From Mesorhizobium sp. L-2-11 (GTDB taxonomy: Bacteria; Pseudomonadota; Alphaproteobacteria; Rhizobiales; Rhizobiaceae): a stretch of 64,000 bases of DNA. Below are positions 33,785-42,676 of this stretch, in pieces. Position 1 is the stretch's first letter. Every line of letters starts with the position of its first letter. Both the position numbers and the translations under genes were made by a program. The notes under the pieces were generated by a model. The model had not been told where the DNA came from and did no database searches. It saw only the letters and a program-made list of their open reading frames with translations. The stretch lies in contig NZ_AP023257.1 in NCBI RefSeq assembly GCF_016756595.1, positions 1,517,001-1,581,000 of the forward strand. The letters are read 5' to 3'.

Positions 33785-34821
33785 TAGTCGGAGCCGCGAT
33801 AGGCCAGAACCCCGGTCGGCTTGTTCAGGCTCTGCAGGGAGCCAGGTGCTGCGCCGCCGATCCAGCCCAGCACCGAGCGGGCGAGCTCGGCGCCGGCCAG
33901 CCGGAAGTTCTCGTTGACGACCAGCAATTCCCTGCGGAACAGGTGCAGCAGGTCGGACGACTGCTTGGACACCACGTCGACGTCCCGGCCGAGCTTGAGG
34001 CCGGCGTCCTCGATGCCGGCGACGATGGCCAGTGTCGCGGCAGCGGCACTGCTGACGAAACCGTCCGGCCTGACGTCGCGGCGCATCAGCTGCGCGGTCC
34101 TCATCCTGATCTGCTCGATCGAATGATCGACCGAAACGGTGTTGAACGGGATCTCGCTGGCGCCGACCTCGCTGAGCGCATCGGTGAAGCCGTCCAGCGT
34201 ATGACCGTGGTAGGTCAGCTCGACTGGAGGCGCCAGCAGAGCCAGCCGGCGGCGGCCGATGCCGGCCAGGTGGCGCACAGAATCGGCCGCGAAAGCATAG
34301 TTGTCGAAATCATGATAGGGGTGGATCAGCCCCGTGCGGCCATGCGTGGCAAAGGGAATGCCTCGCTCCAGCATGTAACGGGCCCTGGGGTCATTCGGCT
34401 GGGTGCGCGAAATGATGACGCCGTCGGCGGAGCCGGTTTCCATGAGATAACGTATCGGGTCCAGGGGGTCCTGGGTGCGTGAATAGGGCGTGACGATCAG
34501 GTGGTAGGGCGTGTCGGCGATGACTTCCGAAACGCCGTAGATGATGTCAGAGACAAAGCTCATGATCTCGCGCTCGGTGTTGAGCACCAGGCTGATGACA
34601 TTGGTCTTGCCGGTCCGCAGGCGCACACCGGCACGGTTGGGGCGATAACCGATCTGCCTGGCGACGAGCTGGACGCGCCGCCTTGTTTCGGCGCCGATCT
34701 CGGGCGCGTCCTTCAGCGCCCGCGACACGGTGGTGACGCCCAGCCCGGTCATGAAGGCAAGCGTCTTCAATGTCGGCCGGCCCGACGCCTCGTCGTCTTT
34801 TTCCGTCTGATCTCTGTCCAT
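33784..34821 (-). CDS. LacI-family transcriptional repressor
   Basis: 345 residues. The N-terminal LacI HTH covers about residues 15-62 (TLKTLAFMTGLGVTTVSRAL, then IGYRPNRAG hinge). A periplasmic-binding-protein-like sensor domain fills the rest, with EREIMSFVSDIIYGVSE and DGVIISRTQPNDPR. It is divergent from the CUT1 sugar ABC operon and almost certainly represses it through the two matching operators at 34911-34924 and 35179-35198. Its 3' end is the right anchor of the accessory islet, and a partial copy lies at 23582-24034. Confidence 0.92.
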   Translation of the reverse strand: MDRDQTEKDDEASGRPTLKTLAFMTGLGVTTVSRALKDAPEIGAETRRRVQLVARQIGYRPNRAGVRLRTGKTNVISLVLNTEREIMSFVSDIIYGVSEVIADTPYHLIVTPYSRTQDPLDPIRYLMETGSADGVIISRTQPNDPRARYMLERGIPFATHGRTGLIHPYHDFDNYAFAADSVRHLAGIGRRRLALLAPPVELTYHGHTLDGFTDALSEVGASEIPFNTVSVDHSIEQIRMRTAQLMRRDVRPDGFVSSAAAATLAIVAGIEDAGLKLGRDVDVVSKQSSDLLHLFRRELLVVNENFRLAGAELARSVLGWIGGAAPGSLQSLNKPTGVLAYRGSD

Positions 34822-34910
34822 TCATCCCGCCCGTCAGGCGCATAGCAGTTGCCGTGCAGGTCGGCAATCGGCGGGTCGCGGCTCGGCCCGCCGAATGAAC
34901 ACCCTATATA

Positions 34911-34924
34911 CTGAAACGTTACAG
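34911..34924. promoter_or_regulatory. LacI-type operator 1
   Basis: CTGAAACGTTACAG, centred on ACGT, lies about 90 bases before lacI. It is the exact reverse complement of the core of operator 2 (CTGTAACGTTTCAG). Confidence 0.75.
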
Positions 34925-35178
34925 ATTGTCACTTGCCATCGCGCAGCGGCCGGTAAAAGCTAACTTGGATGAGCGGCGCTCCGTTCGACGCATAGTCGGT
35001 GTGCGTCGGCAAGGACCTGCCCGCTGAGCAATGTCTTGCCGTATTTCACGCATTGCAGTGCAGCCTGCCTGCTGCGGTACATTGGGCGGACATTGCGCGG
35101 CGAGTTTGTTCGCGCCTCGAAAAAATGCGGAACTGCTCCTGTTGGGGGTTGCGCGCCTCCGACAATTGCCGTATCGAA

Positions 35179-35198
35179 AATCTGTAACGTTTCAGATT
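35179..35198. promoter_or_regulatory. LacI-type operator 2
   Basis: AATCTGTAACGTTTCAGATT is an almost perfect 20-base palindrome ending 15 bases before the ATG of the binding-protein gene and directly before its GGGAGGAG ribosome site. Two operators 268 bases apart would allow looping repression. No other gene is seen in 34822-35213. Confidence 0.75.
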
Positions 35199-35213
35199 CT
35201 GGGAGGAGCCGAA

Positions 35214-36449
35214 ATGCGATACCAATTGATGACCGCTGCGTTGGCGGTGACCGCGCTGCCATTCGCCGGCCCGGCGGCAGCGACAGATCTGGAAGTGACC
35301 CATTGGTGGACTTCGGGTGGCGAGGCGGCGGCGGTCGCCGAATTCGCCAAGGCGTTCGACGCGACCGGCAATCATTGGGTCGACGGCGCCATTGCCGGCT
35401 CCGGCGGCACGGCGCGGCCGATCATGATCAGCCGCATCACTGGCGGCGACCCTATGGGCGCCACCCAGTTCAACCACGGAAGGCAAGCGGAAGAACTGGT
35501 GCAGGCCGGTCTGATGCGCGATTTGACCGAGCTGGCGACCAGGGACAAGTGGGCGGAAATCGTACAGCCGAAGAGCCTGCTCGACGGCTGTACCCTCGAC
35601 GGCAAGATCTATTGCGTGCCGGTCAACATCCACTCCTGGCAGTGGCTGTGGCTGTCGAACGCGGCCTTCGAAAAGGCCGGTGTGCCGGTGCCGAAGAATT
35701 GGAATGAATATGTCGCGGCCGCTCCGGCGCTGGAGAAGGCAGGCATCATACCGCTGGCGGTCGGCGGGCAGCCCTGGCAATCCTCGGGCGCCTTCGACGT
35801 GCTGCTTACGGCGGTCGGCGGCACGGACGCCTTCTTGAAGGTCTATCGCGATAAGGATGCCGAATTCGCCGCCGGGCCCGAGGTCGCCAAGGTATTCAAG
35901 GCCGCGGACGATGCCCGCAAGATGGCGAAGAACACCAATGTGCAGGACTGGAACCAGGCCACCAATCTGGTCATCTCCGGCAAGGCTGGCGGCCAGATCA
36001 TGGGCGACTGGGCGCAGGGCGAGTTCCAGGTTGCCGGGCAGACCGCCGGCAAGGACTATACCTGCCTTCCCGGCCTTGGCCTGAACGAGGTCATCGCCAC
36101 CGGCGGCGACGCCTTCTACTTCCCGCTGCTGCAGGACGCTGAAAAGTCCAAGGCGCAGGAGGCGCTGGCCGAAACGCTGCTCGATCCCAAGACGCAGGTC
36201 GCCTTCAACCTCAAGAAGGGCTCGCTGCCGGTGCGCGGCGATATCGACCTCAAGGCGGCGAACGATTGCATGAAGAAAGGGCTCGACATCCTGGCCAAGG
36301 GCAGTGTCATGCCCTGGACGGACCAACTGCTGTCGCAGGACACCCAAAAGCAGAAGGAGGACCTTTTCTCCGAGTTCTTCGCCAAGCCGGACATGACCGT
36401 GGAAGATGCGCAAAAGCGCTTCGCCGACATCGTCGCCTCAGCGGACTGA
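35214..36449 (+). CDS. Periplasmic sugar-binding protein of a CUT1 ABC transporter
   Basis: 411 residues. The signal peptide (about 1-23, GPAAA-TDLE) precedes an SBP_bac_1 fold: LEVTHWWTSGGEAAAVAEF, NEYVAAAPALEKAGIIPLAVGG and KGSLPVRGDIDL. It has five to six Cys, unusual for the family but compatible with disulfides (DGCTLDGKIYCVP). ATG 35214 follows GGGAGGAG. It is the first gene of the LacI-controlled operon and delivers an oligosaccharide or monosaccharide, identity unknown, to the permeases encoded at 36576-38397. Confidence 0.92.
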   Translation: MRYQLMTAALAVTALPFAGPAAATDLEVTHWWTSGGEAAAVAEFAKAFDATGNHWVDGAIAGSGGTARPIMISRITGGDPMGATQFNHGRQAEELVQAGLMRDLTELATRDKWAEIVQPKSLLDGCTLDGKIYCVPVNIHSWQWLWLSNAAFEKAGVPVPKNWNEYVAAAPALEKAGIIPLAVGGQPWQSSGAFDVLLTAVGGTDAFLKVYRDKDAEFAAGPEVAKVFKAADDARKMAKNTNVQDWNQATNLVISGKAGGQIMGDWAQGEFQVAGQTAGKDYTCLPGLGLNEVIATGGDAFYFPLLQDAEKSKAQEALAETLLDPKTQVAFNLKKGSLPVRGDIDLKAANDCMKKGLDILAKGSVMPWTDQLLSQDTQKQKEDLFSEFFAKPDMTVEDAQKRFADIVASAD

Positions 36450-36466
36450 CGATCGACGAACCGCGC

Positions 36467-36494
36467 GCTCCCGGCCCGCCGCGGGGCCGGGAGC
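36467..36494 (+). terminator. Intra-operon hairpin after the CUT1 binding-protein gene
   Basis: Perfect 11-base stem GCTCCCGGCCC / GGGCCGGGAGC with a 6-base loop, 17 bases after the stop, without a T-run. It is followed by short imperfect repeats of a GGCCTTGACCC unit (about 36500-36555). It probably protects or partly terminates the binding-protein mRNA. Confidence 0.6.
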
Positions 36495-36575
36495 TCCGGG
36501 TCAAGGCCCTGACCCATCGGCCTTGACCCTTGGCCCTGACCCTTTGGCCTTACCCGATCCAGCCCGGCTGTGCAG

Positions 36576-37469
36576 ATGAGCAAGTGCGAACGCCCCAACC
36601 AACTCTTCCGCAACCTTAACGCCAAGGTCGCCTCTATTCCGATGGTCCTCACCGCACTGGTGATCTTCGTCGGCGGCAGCGCGTGGACGGTGCTCTATTC
36701 CTTCACCAATTCAAAACTGCTGCCGCGGCTGAATTTCGTCGGGCTCGACCAGTATTATCGACTGTGGTCGACGCCGCGTTGGCTGGTCTCGATCGAGAAC
36801 CTGCTGGTCTACGGTGTGCTGTCGCTGGTGTTCTCTCTGGTCATCGGCTTCCTGCTGGCGGCGCTGCTCGACCAGAAGATCCGCTTCGAGGATACGTTCC
36901 GCACCATCTTCCTCTACCCCTTCGCGCTGTCCTTCATCGTCACCGGTCTTGTCTGGCAGTGGCTGCTCAACCCGGAGTTCGGAATCCAGGGGGTAGTGCG
37001 CGACCTCGGCTGGGAAAGCTTCAGCTTCGATCCGCTCTACAATTCCGACATCGTCATCTACGGCATCCTGATCGCTGCGCTGTGGCAAGGCACCGGGCTG
37101 ATCATGTGCCTGATGCTGGCGGGCCTGCGCGGCATCGACGAGGATATCTGGAAGGCCGCTCGGGTGGATGGGATACCCACCCTGAAAACCTATCTGTTCA
37201 TCATCATCCCGATGATGCGACCGGTCTTCATCACCTCGCTGGTCATCATCGCCGCCGGCATCGTCAAGGTTTATGACCTGGTCGTCGCCCAGACCAGCGG
37301 CGGTCCCGGCATCGCCTCCGAAGTGCCGGCCAAATATGTCTATGACTACATGTTCTTCGCCCAGAACCTCGGCCAGGGTTTTGCTGCCTCGACCATGATG
37401 CTGCTGTCGGTGGTGGTCGTCATCGTTCCCTGGGCCTATCTCGAATTCGGAGGCAAGAAGCGTGGCTGA
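36576..37469 (+). CDS. CUT1 sugar ABC transporter permease (MalF-like)
   Basis: 297 residues with about six transmembrane helices (VLTALVIFVGGSAWTVLYSF first). The EAA loop appears as EDIWKAARVDGIPTLKTYLFIIIPMMRP, listed here by its EDIWKAARVDG core near residue 189. ATG 36576 is used; an in-frame GTG two codons earlier is possible. It overlaps the next permease by 8 bases and forms the channel heterodimer with it. Confidence 0.92.
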   Translation: MSKCERPNQLFRNLNAKVASIPMVLTALVIFVGGSAWTVLYSFTNSKLLPRLNFVGLDQYYRLWSTPRWLVSIENLLVYGVLSLVFSLVIGFLLAALLDQKIRFEDTFRTIFLYPFALSFIVTGLVWQWLLNPEFGIQGVVRDLGWESFSFDPLYNSDIVIYGILIAALWQGTGLIMCLMLAGLRGIDEDIWKAARVDGIPTLKTYLFIIIPMMRPVFITSLVIIAAGIVKVYDLVVAQTSGGPGIASEVPAKYVYDYMFFAQNLGQGFAASTMMLLSVVVVIVPWAYLEFGGKKRG

Positions 37470-38397
37470 CCTTGCCGTTCCCCTGCCTGCCGCTACGGGC
37501 TCTATCGGGCTTGAGGCATCCGGGCCGCGAGGGCCGAAGCCGCGGCATGTGTTCTCGCGCCGCAACATCTTCCTCTATGGCACGCTCATCGTGGTGGCGC
37601 TGTATTATCTGCTGCCGCTCTATGTGATGGTGGTGACATCGCTGAAGGGCATGCCGGAGATACGCCTCGGCAACATCTTCTCGCCGCCGCTCGAGATCAC
37701 CTTCGAGCCTTGGGTAAAGGCCTGGTCCAGCGCCTGCACCGGCCTCAACTGCGACGGGCTCTCGCGCGGCTTCTGGAACTCGGTGCGCATCACCGTCCCG
37801 TCGGTCGTCCTGTCGATCGCCATTGCATCGGTGAACGGCTACGCGCTAGCCAACTGGCGCTTCAAGGGCGCCGATACGTTCTTCGTCATCCTGATCGTCG
37901 GCGCCTTCATCCCCTATCAGGTGATGATCTATCCGATCGTCATCATCCTGCGCGAGATCGGCCTCTACGGCAGCCTGAGCGGCCTGGTGATCGTCCATTC
38001 CATTTTCGGCATGCCGATCCTGACATTGTTGTTCCGCAACTATTTCTCTTCCATGCCGGAGGAACTGTTCCGGGCGGCTCGCGTCGACGGCGCCGGCTTC
38101 TGGGGCATCTATTTCCGCATCATGCTGCCGATGTCGCTGCCGATCTTCGTCGTCGCCATCATCCTGCAGGTGACCGGCATCTGGAACGACTTCCTGTTCG
38201 GCGTCGTCTACACCCGCCCCGACACCTATCCGATGACGGTGCAGCTCAACAATATCGTCAATTCGGTGCAAGGCGTGAAGGAATACAACGTCAACATGGC
38301 CGCCACCATCCTGACCGGCCTGGTACCGCTCGTCGTCTACTTCGTTTCCGGCAAGCTTTTCGTGCGTGGCATCGCCGCCGGCGCGGTGAAAGGATGA
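37462..38397 (+). CDS. CUT1 sugar ABC transporter permease (MalG-like)
   Basis: 311 residues with about six transmembrane helices and the EAA motif PEELFRAARVDGAGFWGIYF near residue 195. It starts within the end of the MalF-like gene (8-base overlap) and ends overlapping the ATPase start by 4 bases, so the three genes are translationally linked. The N-terminal 35 residues are cytoplasmic and Pro/Arg-rich. Confidence 0.92.
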   Translation: MADLAVPLPAATGSIGLEASGPRGPKPRHVFSRRNIFLYGTLIVVALYYLLPLYVMVVTSLKGMPEIRLGNIFSPPLEITFEPWVKAWSSACTGLNCDGLSRGFWNSVRITVPSVVLSIAIASVNGYALANWRFKGADTFFVILIVGAFIPYQVMIYPIVIILREIGLYGSLSGLVIVHSIFGMPILTLLFRNYFSSMPEELFRAARVDGAGFWGIYFRIMLPMSLPIFVVAIILQVTGIWNDFLFGVVYTRPDTYPMTVQLNNIVNSVQGVKEYNVNMAATILTGLVPLVVYFVSGKLFVRGIAAGAVKG

Positions 38398-39497
38398 TGA
38401 TGACAAGACTCGAAAATCCCAGCGTTTCGATCCAGGATCTGTCGCTGAATTTCGGCGCGATTTCGGTGCTGGAAACGCTTAACATCGATGTCGCCGAGGG
38501 CGAGTTCATCGTGCTGCTGGGGCCGTCCGGTTGCGGCAAGTCGACCTTGCTCAACTGCATCGCCGGCCTGCTCGACGTTTCGGACGGCCGCATCTTCATC
38601 AAGGGCAAGAACGTCACCTGGGAGGAGCCCAAGGACCGTGGCATCGGCATGGTGTTCCAGTCCTATGCGCTCTACCCGCAGATGACGGTGGAGAAGAACC
38701 TGTCCTTCGGGCTGCGCGTCGCCGGCATCCCCAGGGACGAGATCGCCAGGCGCATCGCGCGGGCCGCCGAGATCCTGCAGATCGAGCCATTGCTGCAACG
38801 CAAGCCGTCGGCGCTTTCGGGCGGCCAGCGCCAGCGTGTGGCGATCGGGCGGGCGCTGGTGCGCGACGTCGACGTCTTCCTGTTCGACGAGCCGCTTTCC
38901 AATCTCGACGCCAAGCTGCGCGCCGAATTGCGCGTCGAGATAAAACTGCTGCACAGCAAGCTGCAGAACACCATGATCTATGTCACCCACGACCAGATCG
39001 AGGCGATGACGCTGGCCGACCGCATCGCGGTGATGAAGGGCGGCGTCATCCAGCAGCTCGACGCACCGCAGACCATCTACAATCGCCCGGTCAACCGTTT
39101 CGTCGCCGGCTTCCTCGGCTCGCCGGCGATGAATTTCCTCGACGGCCGGCTGGAGAAAAACGATGGCAACTGGCACTTCGTCGCCGAGGAAGTCCGGATC
39201 CCGCTTGCCACCTACGCTTTCGAAAGGGAGCCGGTGCCGGGAGCGGCGGTGTTCGGTATCCGGCCCGAGCATGTCGCCTTCAACAGCGGCTCCGGATGGC
39301 CGTTCACAGCCACGGCAAATGTCGTGGTCGTCGAACCCATGGGTTCCGACACGCTGGTCTGGCTGAAGCTCGCAAATCAGAATTTCACCGTGCGGGTGAC
39401 ATCCGAGCGCACGCCAAACACCGCCGACACGGTGAGCATTGGTTTTGACCCGATGCGCGCTTCGCTGTTCGACGCTGCAACCGGCAACCGCCTGTAA
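38394..39497 (+). CDS. CUT1 sugar ABC transporter ATP-binding protein (MalK/UgpC-like)
   Basis: 367 residues. Walker A GPSGCGKST is at residues 43-51, signature LSGGQRQRVAIGRAL near residue 141, Walker B VFLFDEPLSNLD, and switch His in VTHDQIEAM. A C-terminal TOBE/regulatory domain runs from about residue 245 (GIRPEHV). ATG 38394 gives MMMTRLE and overlaps the upstream stop; the ATGs at 38397 or 38400 are alternatives. It energises the importer encoded upstream. Confidence 0.93.
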   Translation: MMMTRLENPSVSIQDLSLNFGAISVLETLNIDVAEGEFIVLLGPSGCGKSTLLNCIAGLLDVSDGRIFIKGKNVTWEEPKDRGIGMVFQSYALYPQMTVEKNLSFGLRVAGIPRDEIARRIARAAEILQIEPLLQRKPSALSGGQRQRVAIGRALVRDVDVFLFDEPLSNLDAKLRAELRVEIKLLHSKLQNTMIYVTHDQIEAMTLADRIAVMKGGVIQQLDAPQTIYNRPVNRFVAGFLGSPAMNFLDGRLEKNDGNWHFVAEEVRIPLATYAFEREPVPGAAVFGIRPEHVAFNSGSGWPFTATANVVVVEPMGSDTLVWLKLANQNFTVRVTSERTPNTADTVSIGFDPMRASLFDAATGNRL

Positions 39498-39555
39498 CAC
39501 CCCCCGAAATTTTCACCCTCCAAACACATCCATCCCCAGGGAACGGACAGAGACG

Positions 39556-40302
39556 ATGAATTGGTCATTCCAACTTTACAGCGCGCGCAACTTCCAGCCT
39601 TGGGCAGGGGTGCTCAAGATGCTGGGCGAACTCGGCTACACGCAAGTCGAAGGGTTCGGCGGCGTCTATGACGACCCCAAGGCGTTTCGTGCCGAACTCG
39701 ACAAGAACGGGCTGGCCATGCCGACCGGCCATTTCTCGATCGATGCGCTCGAGAATGATTTCGACGGCGTGCGCAAAATCGCCGACGCGCTCGGCATCAC
39801 GCTGCTCATCTGCCCCTATCTGGTCGCCGAGAGCAGGCCGACCGACACGGCCGGCTGGCGCGGCTTCGGCGAACGCCTGGCCAAGGTCGGCGAGACGGCT
39901 GAAAAGGCCGGCTACGGCTTTGCCTGGCACAACCATGATTTCGAGTTCAAGAAGCTTGCCGACGGCTCGGTGCCGCAGGACCATATCCTGGCGGCAGCGC
40001 CCGACATCGGCTGGGAGATGGACGTCGCCTGGGTGGTGCGCGGCGGCGACGATCCGCTGTCCTGGATCGAGAAGCATGGCAAACGCATCGCCGCCGTCCA
40101 TGTCAAGGACATCGCCAAGCCCGGCGAGGGCGTCGATGAGGACGGCTGGTCGGATGTCGGCCACGGCACGATCGACTGGGCCGGTCTGATCCAGGCGCTG
40201 CGCGCCGAGAGCGCCGGCAAATACTACGTCGTGGAACACGACAACCCCAACGATATCGAGCGCTTCGCCCGCCGCTCGATCGCCGCCGCCAAGACCTATT
40301 AG
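39556..40302 (+). CDS. Sugar phosphate isomerase/epimerase family TIM barrel
   Basis: 248 residues of the xylose isomerase-like TIM-barrel superfamily (AP_endonuc_2). The likely metal ligands lie in WHNHDFEFK, GWEMDVAW, HVKDIA and VEHDNP. ATG 39556 follows GGACAGAGACG. It is the fifth gene of the LacI operon, 58 bases after the ATPase and 12 bases before the Gfo/Idh/MocA gene. Pairing of these two families is common in oxidative catabolism of modified sugars or 3-keto-glycosides; the substrate here is unknown. Confidence 0.85.
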   Translation: MNWSFQLYSARNFQPWAGVLKMLGELGYTQVEGFGGVYDDPKAFRAELDKNGLAMPTGHFSIDALENDFDGVRKIADALGITLLICPYLVAESRPTDTAGWRGFGERLAKVGETAEKAGYGFAWHNHDFEFKKLADGSVPQDHILAAAPDIGWEMDVAWVVRGGDDPLSWIEKHGKRIAAVHVKDIAKPGEGVDEDGWSDVGHGTIDWAGLIQALRAESAGKYYVVEHDNPNDIERFARRSIAAAKTY

Positions 40303-40314
40303 GAGCAGACCAGC

Positions 40315-41475
40315 ATGGCAAAAAAACTTGGGGTCGGCGTCATCGGCTGCGGCAACATCTCGAAGGCGTATTTTTCACTGGCGCCGCTGTTTCGCGGCAT
40401 CGAGATGCGCGCCTGCGCGGATATCGACATGGATGCAGCCAAGGCGCGGGCGAAGGAGTTCAAGCTGCGCGCCGAGACAGTCGAAGGACTGCTCAAGGCC
40501 GGCGACATCGACATCATCGTCAACCTCACCGTTCCGGCGGTGCACTATGAGGTGTCGAAACAGATCCTCGATGCTGGCAAGCATGTCTATTCGGAAAAGC
40601 CATTCGTGCTGTCGGTCAAGGAAGGGCTCGACCTGAAGAAGCTGGCGGAGAGGGATGGGCTGCGCATCGGCTCGGCGCCCGACACTTTCCTCGGTGGCGC
40701 GCACCAGCTTGTCCGCAACCTGATCGACACAGGCAAGCTCGGCAAGATCACCAGCGGCACATGCCACGTGATGAACCATGGGATGGAGCATTGGCACCCC
40801 AATCCGGACTTCTTCTTCCAGCCTGGCGCTGGTCCGGTGCTCGACATCGGACCCTATTACATCACCAACCTGATCCAGCTGATCGGGCCGGTGAAGCAGG
40901 TGGCGGCGTTCGCTTCCATCCCCTCGACAGAGCGTACCATCAGCTCGAAGCCACGCGCGGGCGAAAAAGTCCTGGTCGCCACGCCGACGACGATCCACGG
41001 CGTGATGGAGTTCGAGAACGGCGCCGTGGTGACGCTCAATACCAGCTGGGACGTGTGGAGCCACGGCCATGCGCCGATGGAACTCTACGGCGAGTTGGGC
41101 ACGGTGGTTTTGCCGGATCCGAATTTCTTCGGCGGCGACGTTCGCTTCACCAACGGCGCCAAGCCGGTCAAGAAGCTGCCAAAGTGGAAGCATCCGTTCG
41201 GCGTGGCCAACCAGATGCATTCGCACGGCATGATGGCCAACTACCGCACCGCCGGTCTCGCCGACATGGCGCTGGCGATCGCCGAAGGCCGGCCGCATCG
41301 CTGCTCGATGGAACTGGCGCTGCATGCCGTCGATGTGATGACCGGCATGCTGCGGTCGGGCGCCAGCGGAAAGTTCGTTACCATGCAGACCACCTGCGAA
41401 CGGCCTGCGGCACTGGGCGTCAAGGATGCGGAAGGGCTGTTGGCGAAGAAGAAAGGACCTTCGAAGAAGAAATAG
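40315..41475 (+). CDS. Gfo/Idh/MocA-family sugar dehydrogenase
   Basis: 386 residues. The Rossmann NAD motif GVIGCGNIS is at the N-terminus, and the EKP motif lies in VYSEKPFVLS. The substrate helix segment GPVLDIGPYYITNLIQL carries the Asp/Tyr pair expected for catalysis. A Lys-rich C-terminus (KKKGPSKKK) ends the protein. It probably oxidises a sugar at a ring carbon with NAD(P), together with the preceding isomerase/epimerase-like enzyme. It is preceded by TAGGAGCAGACC at 12 bases after the previous stop. Confidence 0.9.
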   Translation: MAKKLGVGVIGCGNISKAYFSLAPLFRGIEMRACADIDMDAAKARAKEFKLRAETVEGLLKAGDIDIIVNLTVPAVHYEVSKQILDAGKHVYSEKPFVLSVKEGLDLKKLAERDGLRIGSAPDTFLGGAHQLVRNLIDTGKLGKITSGTCHVMNHGMEHWHPNPDFFFQPGAGPVLDIGPYYITNLIQLIGPVKQVAAFASIPSTERTISSKPRAGEKVLVATPTTIHGVMEFENGAVVTLNTSWDVWSHGHAPMELYGELGTVVLPDPNFFGGDVRFTNGAKPVKKLPKWKHPFGVANQMHSHGMMANYRTAGLADMALAIAEGRPHRCSMELALHAVDVMTGMLRSGASGKFVTMQTTCERPAALGVKDAEGLLAKKKGPSKKK

Positions 41476-41501
41476 GTGCGGGCTTCAGTGACACGTCGAA
41501 C

Positions 41502-41527
41502 CCTCTCCCCATGGATACGGGGAGAGG
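41502..41527. repeat. Short hairpin related to the dispersed palindromic element
   Basis: CCTCTCCCC / GGGGAGAGG with an 8-base centre, followed by TAAGGGTGAG. It resembles the core arms of the element at 8890-9320 and may be a reduced copy between the dehydrogenase and reductase genes. Confidence 0.5.
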
Positions 41528-41606
41528 CTAAGGGTGAGAGGCAGAGCCGACTCACCCTTTTCGCGGTGGCAGCTGCCTGGCTCGCTTTTGATTTGAGGAT
41601 CTCCCC

Positions 41607-42653
41607 ATGCCCTATGTGCCCGCCGAAAACCGCTACGAGAACATGGTCTACAATCGCTGCGGGCGATCCGGCCTGAAATTGCCGGCGATCTCGCTCGGAC
41701 TCTGGCACAATTTCGGTGACGACACGCCGCACCGGACCAAGCAGGCGATCACGCGCAAGGCGTTCGATCTCGGCATCACGCATTTCGATCTCGCCAACAA
41801 TTACGGCCCGCCGCCCGGTTCGGCGGAGACGGCTTTTGGCGAGATCCTGCGGACGGATTTTTCGGCCTATCGCGACGAGCTGATCATCTCGACCAAGGCC
41901 GGCTACGAAATGTGGGCCGGGCCCTATGGCGAATGGGGCGGGCGCAAATATGTGCTGGCCAGCCTCGACCAGAGCCTGAAGCGGATGGGGCTCGATTATG
42001 TCGACATCTTCTATTCGCACCGCTTCGATCCCGATACTCCGCTGGAAGAAACGATGGGCGCGCTCGACCACGCGGTGCGCTCGGGCAAGGCGCTTTACGC
42101 CGGCATCTCCTCCTACAATTCGCAGCGCACGCGCGAGGCCGCCGACATATTGAAGCAGCTCGGCACGCCTTGCGTCATCCATCAGCCGAGCTATTCGATG
42201 CTCAACCGCTGGGTCGAGGACGATGGTCTGCTCGACACGCTGGAGGGGCTCGGCGTCGGCTCGATCGTGTTCACGCCGCTGGCGCAAGGCATGCTGACCG
42301 ACAAATATCTCGGCGGCATCCCTGACGGCAGCCGCGCCAGCCAGGGCAAGTCGCTGCGGCCGGCTTTCATCAACGACAAGACCATCGCCAACATCAAGGC
42401 GCTGAACGCGATTGCCGGCCGCCGCGGCCAGACGCTGGCGCAGATGGCGCTGGCCTGGGTGCTGCGCAAGGGCAGGGTGACCTCGGCGCTGATCGGCGCC
42501 AGCCGGCCGGAACAGGTCGAGGATTGCGTCGGCGCGCTGAAGGCGCTCGAGTTCAGCGATGCCGAGCTCGCCGAAATCGACACCTACGCACGCGAGGCCG
42601 ACATCAATCTGTGGGCCGCCTCCGCCGAGCGCAACGGTCCGCCCCGCAAGTGA
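41607..42653 (+). CDS. mgrA: Aldo/keto reductase, L-glyceraldehyde 3-phosphate reductase type
   Basis: 348 residues, AKR14/YghZ-like. The tetrad residues are Asp and Tyr in HFDLANNYGPPPGSAE, Lys in ISTKAGYEMW and His in FYSHRFDPD. YGEWGGRKYVLASLDQSLKR and the C-terminal NADP site IGASRPEQVEDC are well kept. It detoxifies L-glyceraldehyde 3-phosphate or methylglyoxal in relatives. It follows the sugar operon after a 131-base gap and may be read from it or independently. The symbol is by family similarity. Confidence 0.85.
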   Translation: MPYVPAENRYENMVYNRCGRSGLKLPAISLGLWHNFGDDTPHRTKQAITRKAFDLGITHFDLANNYGPPPGSAETAFGEILRTDFSAYRDELIISTKAGYEMWAGPYGEWGGRKYVLASLDQSLKRMGLDYVDIFYSHRFDPDTPLEETMGALDHAVRSGKALYAGISSYNSQRTREAADILKQLGTPCVIHQPSYSMLNRWVEDDGLLDTLEGLGVGSIVFTPLAQGMLTDKYLGGIPDGSRASQGKSLRPAFINDKTIANIKALNAIAGRRGQTLAQMALAWVLRKGRVTSALIGASRPEQVEDCVGALKALEFSDAELAEIDTYAREADINLWAASAERNGPPRK

Positions 42654-42676
42654 CTTAGGGCAGTCACTTCAGGTTG

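Noticed and set aside
14332..34000. Classical integrative element or insertion sequence
   Set aside because: No integrase, transposase, tRNA attachment site or matching short terminal repeats were found at the islet ends; duplicated gene ends explain the borders better.
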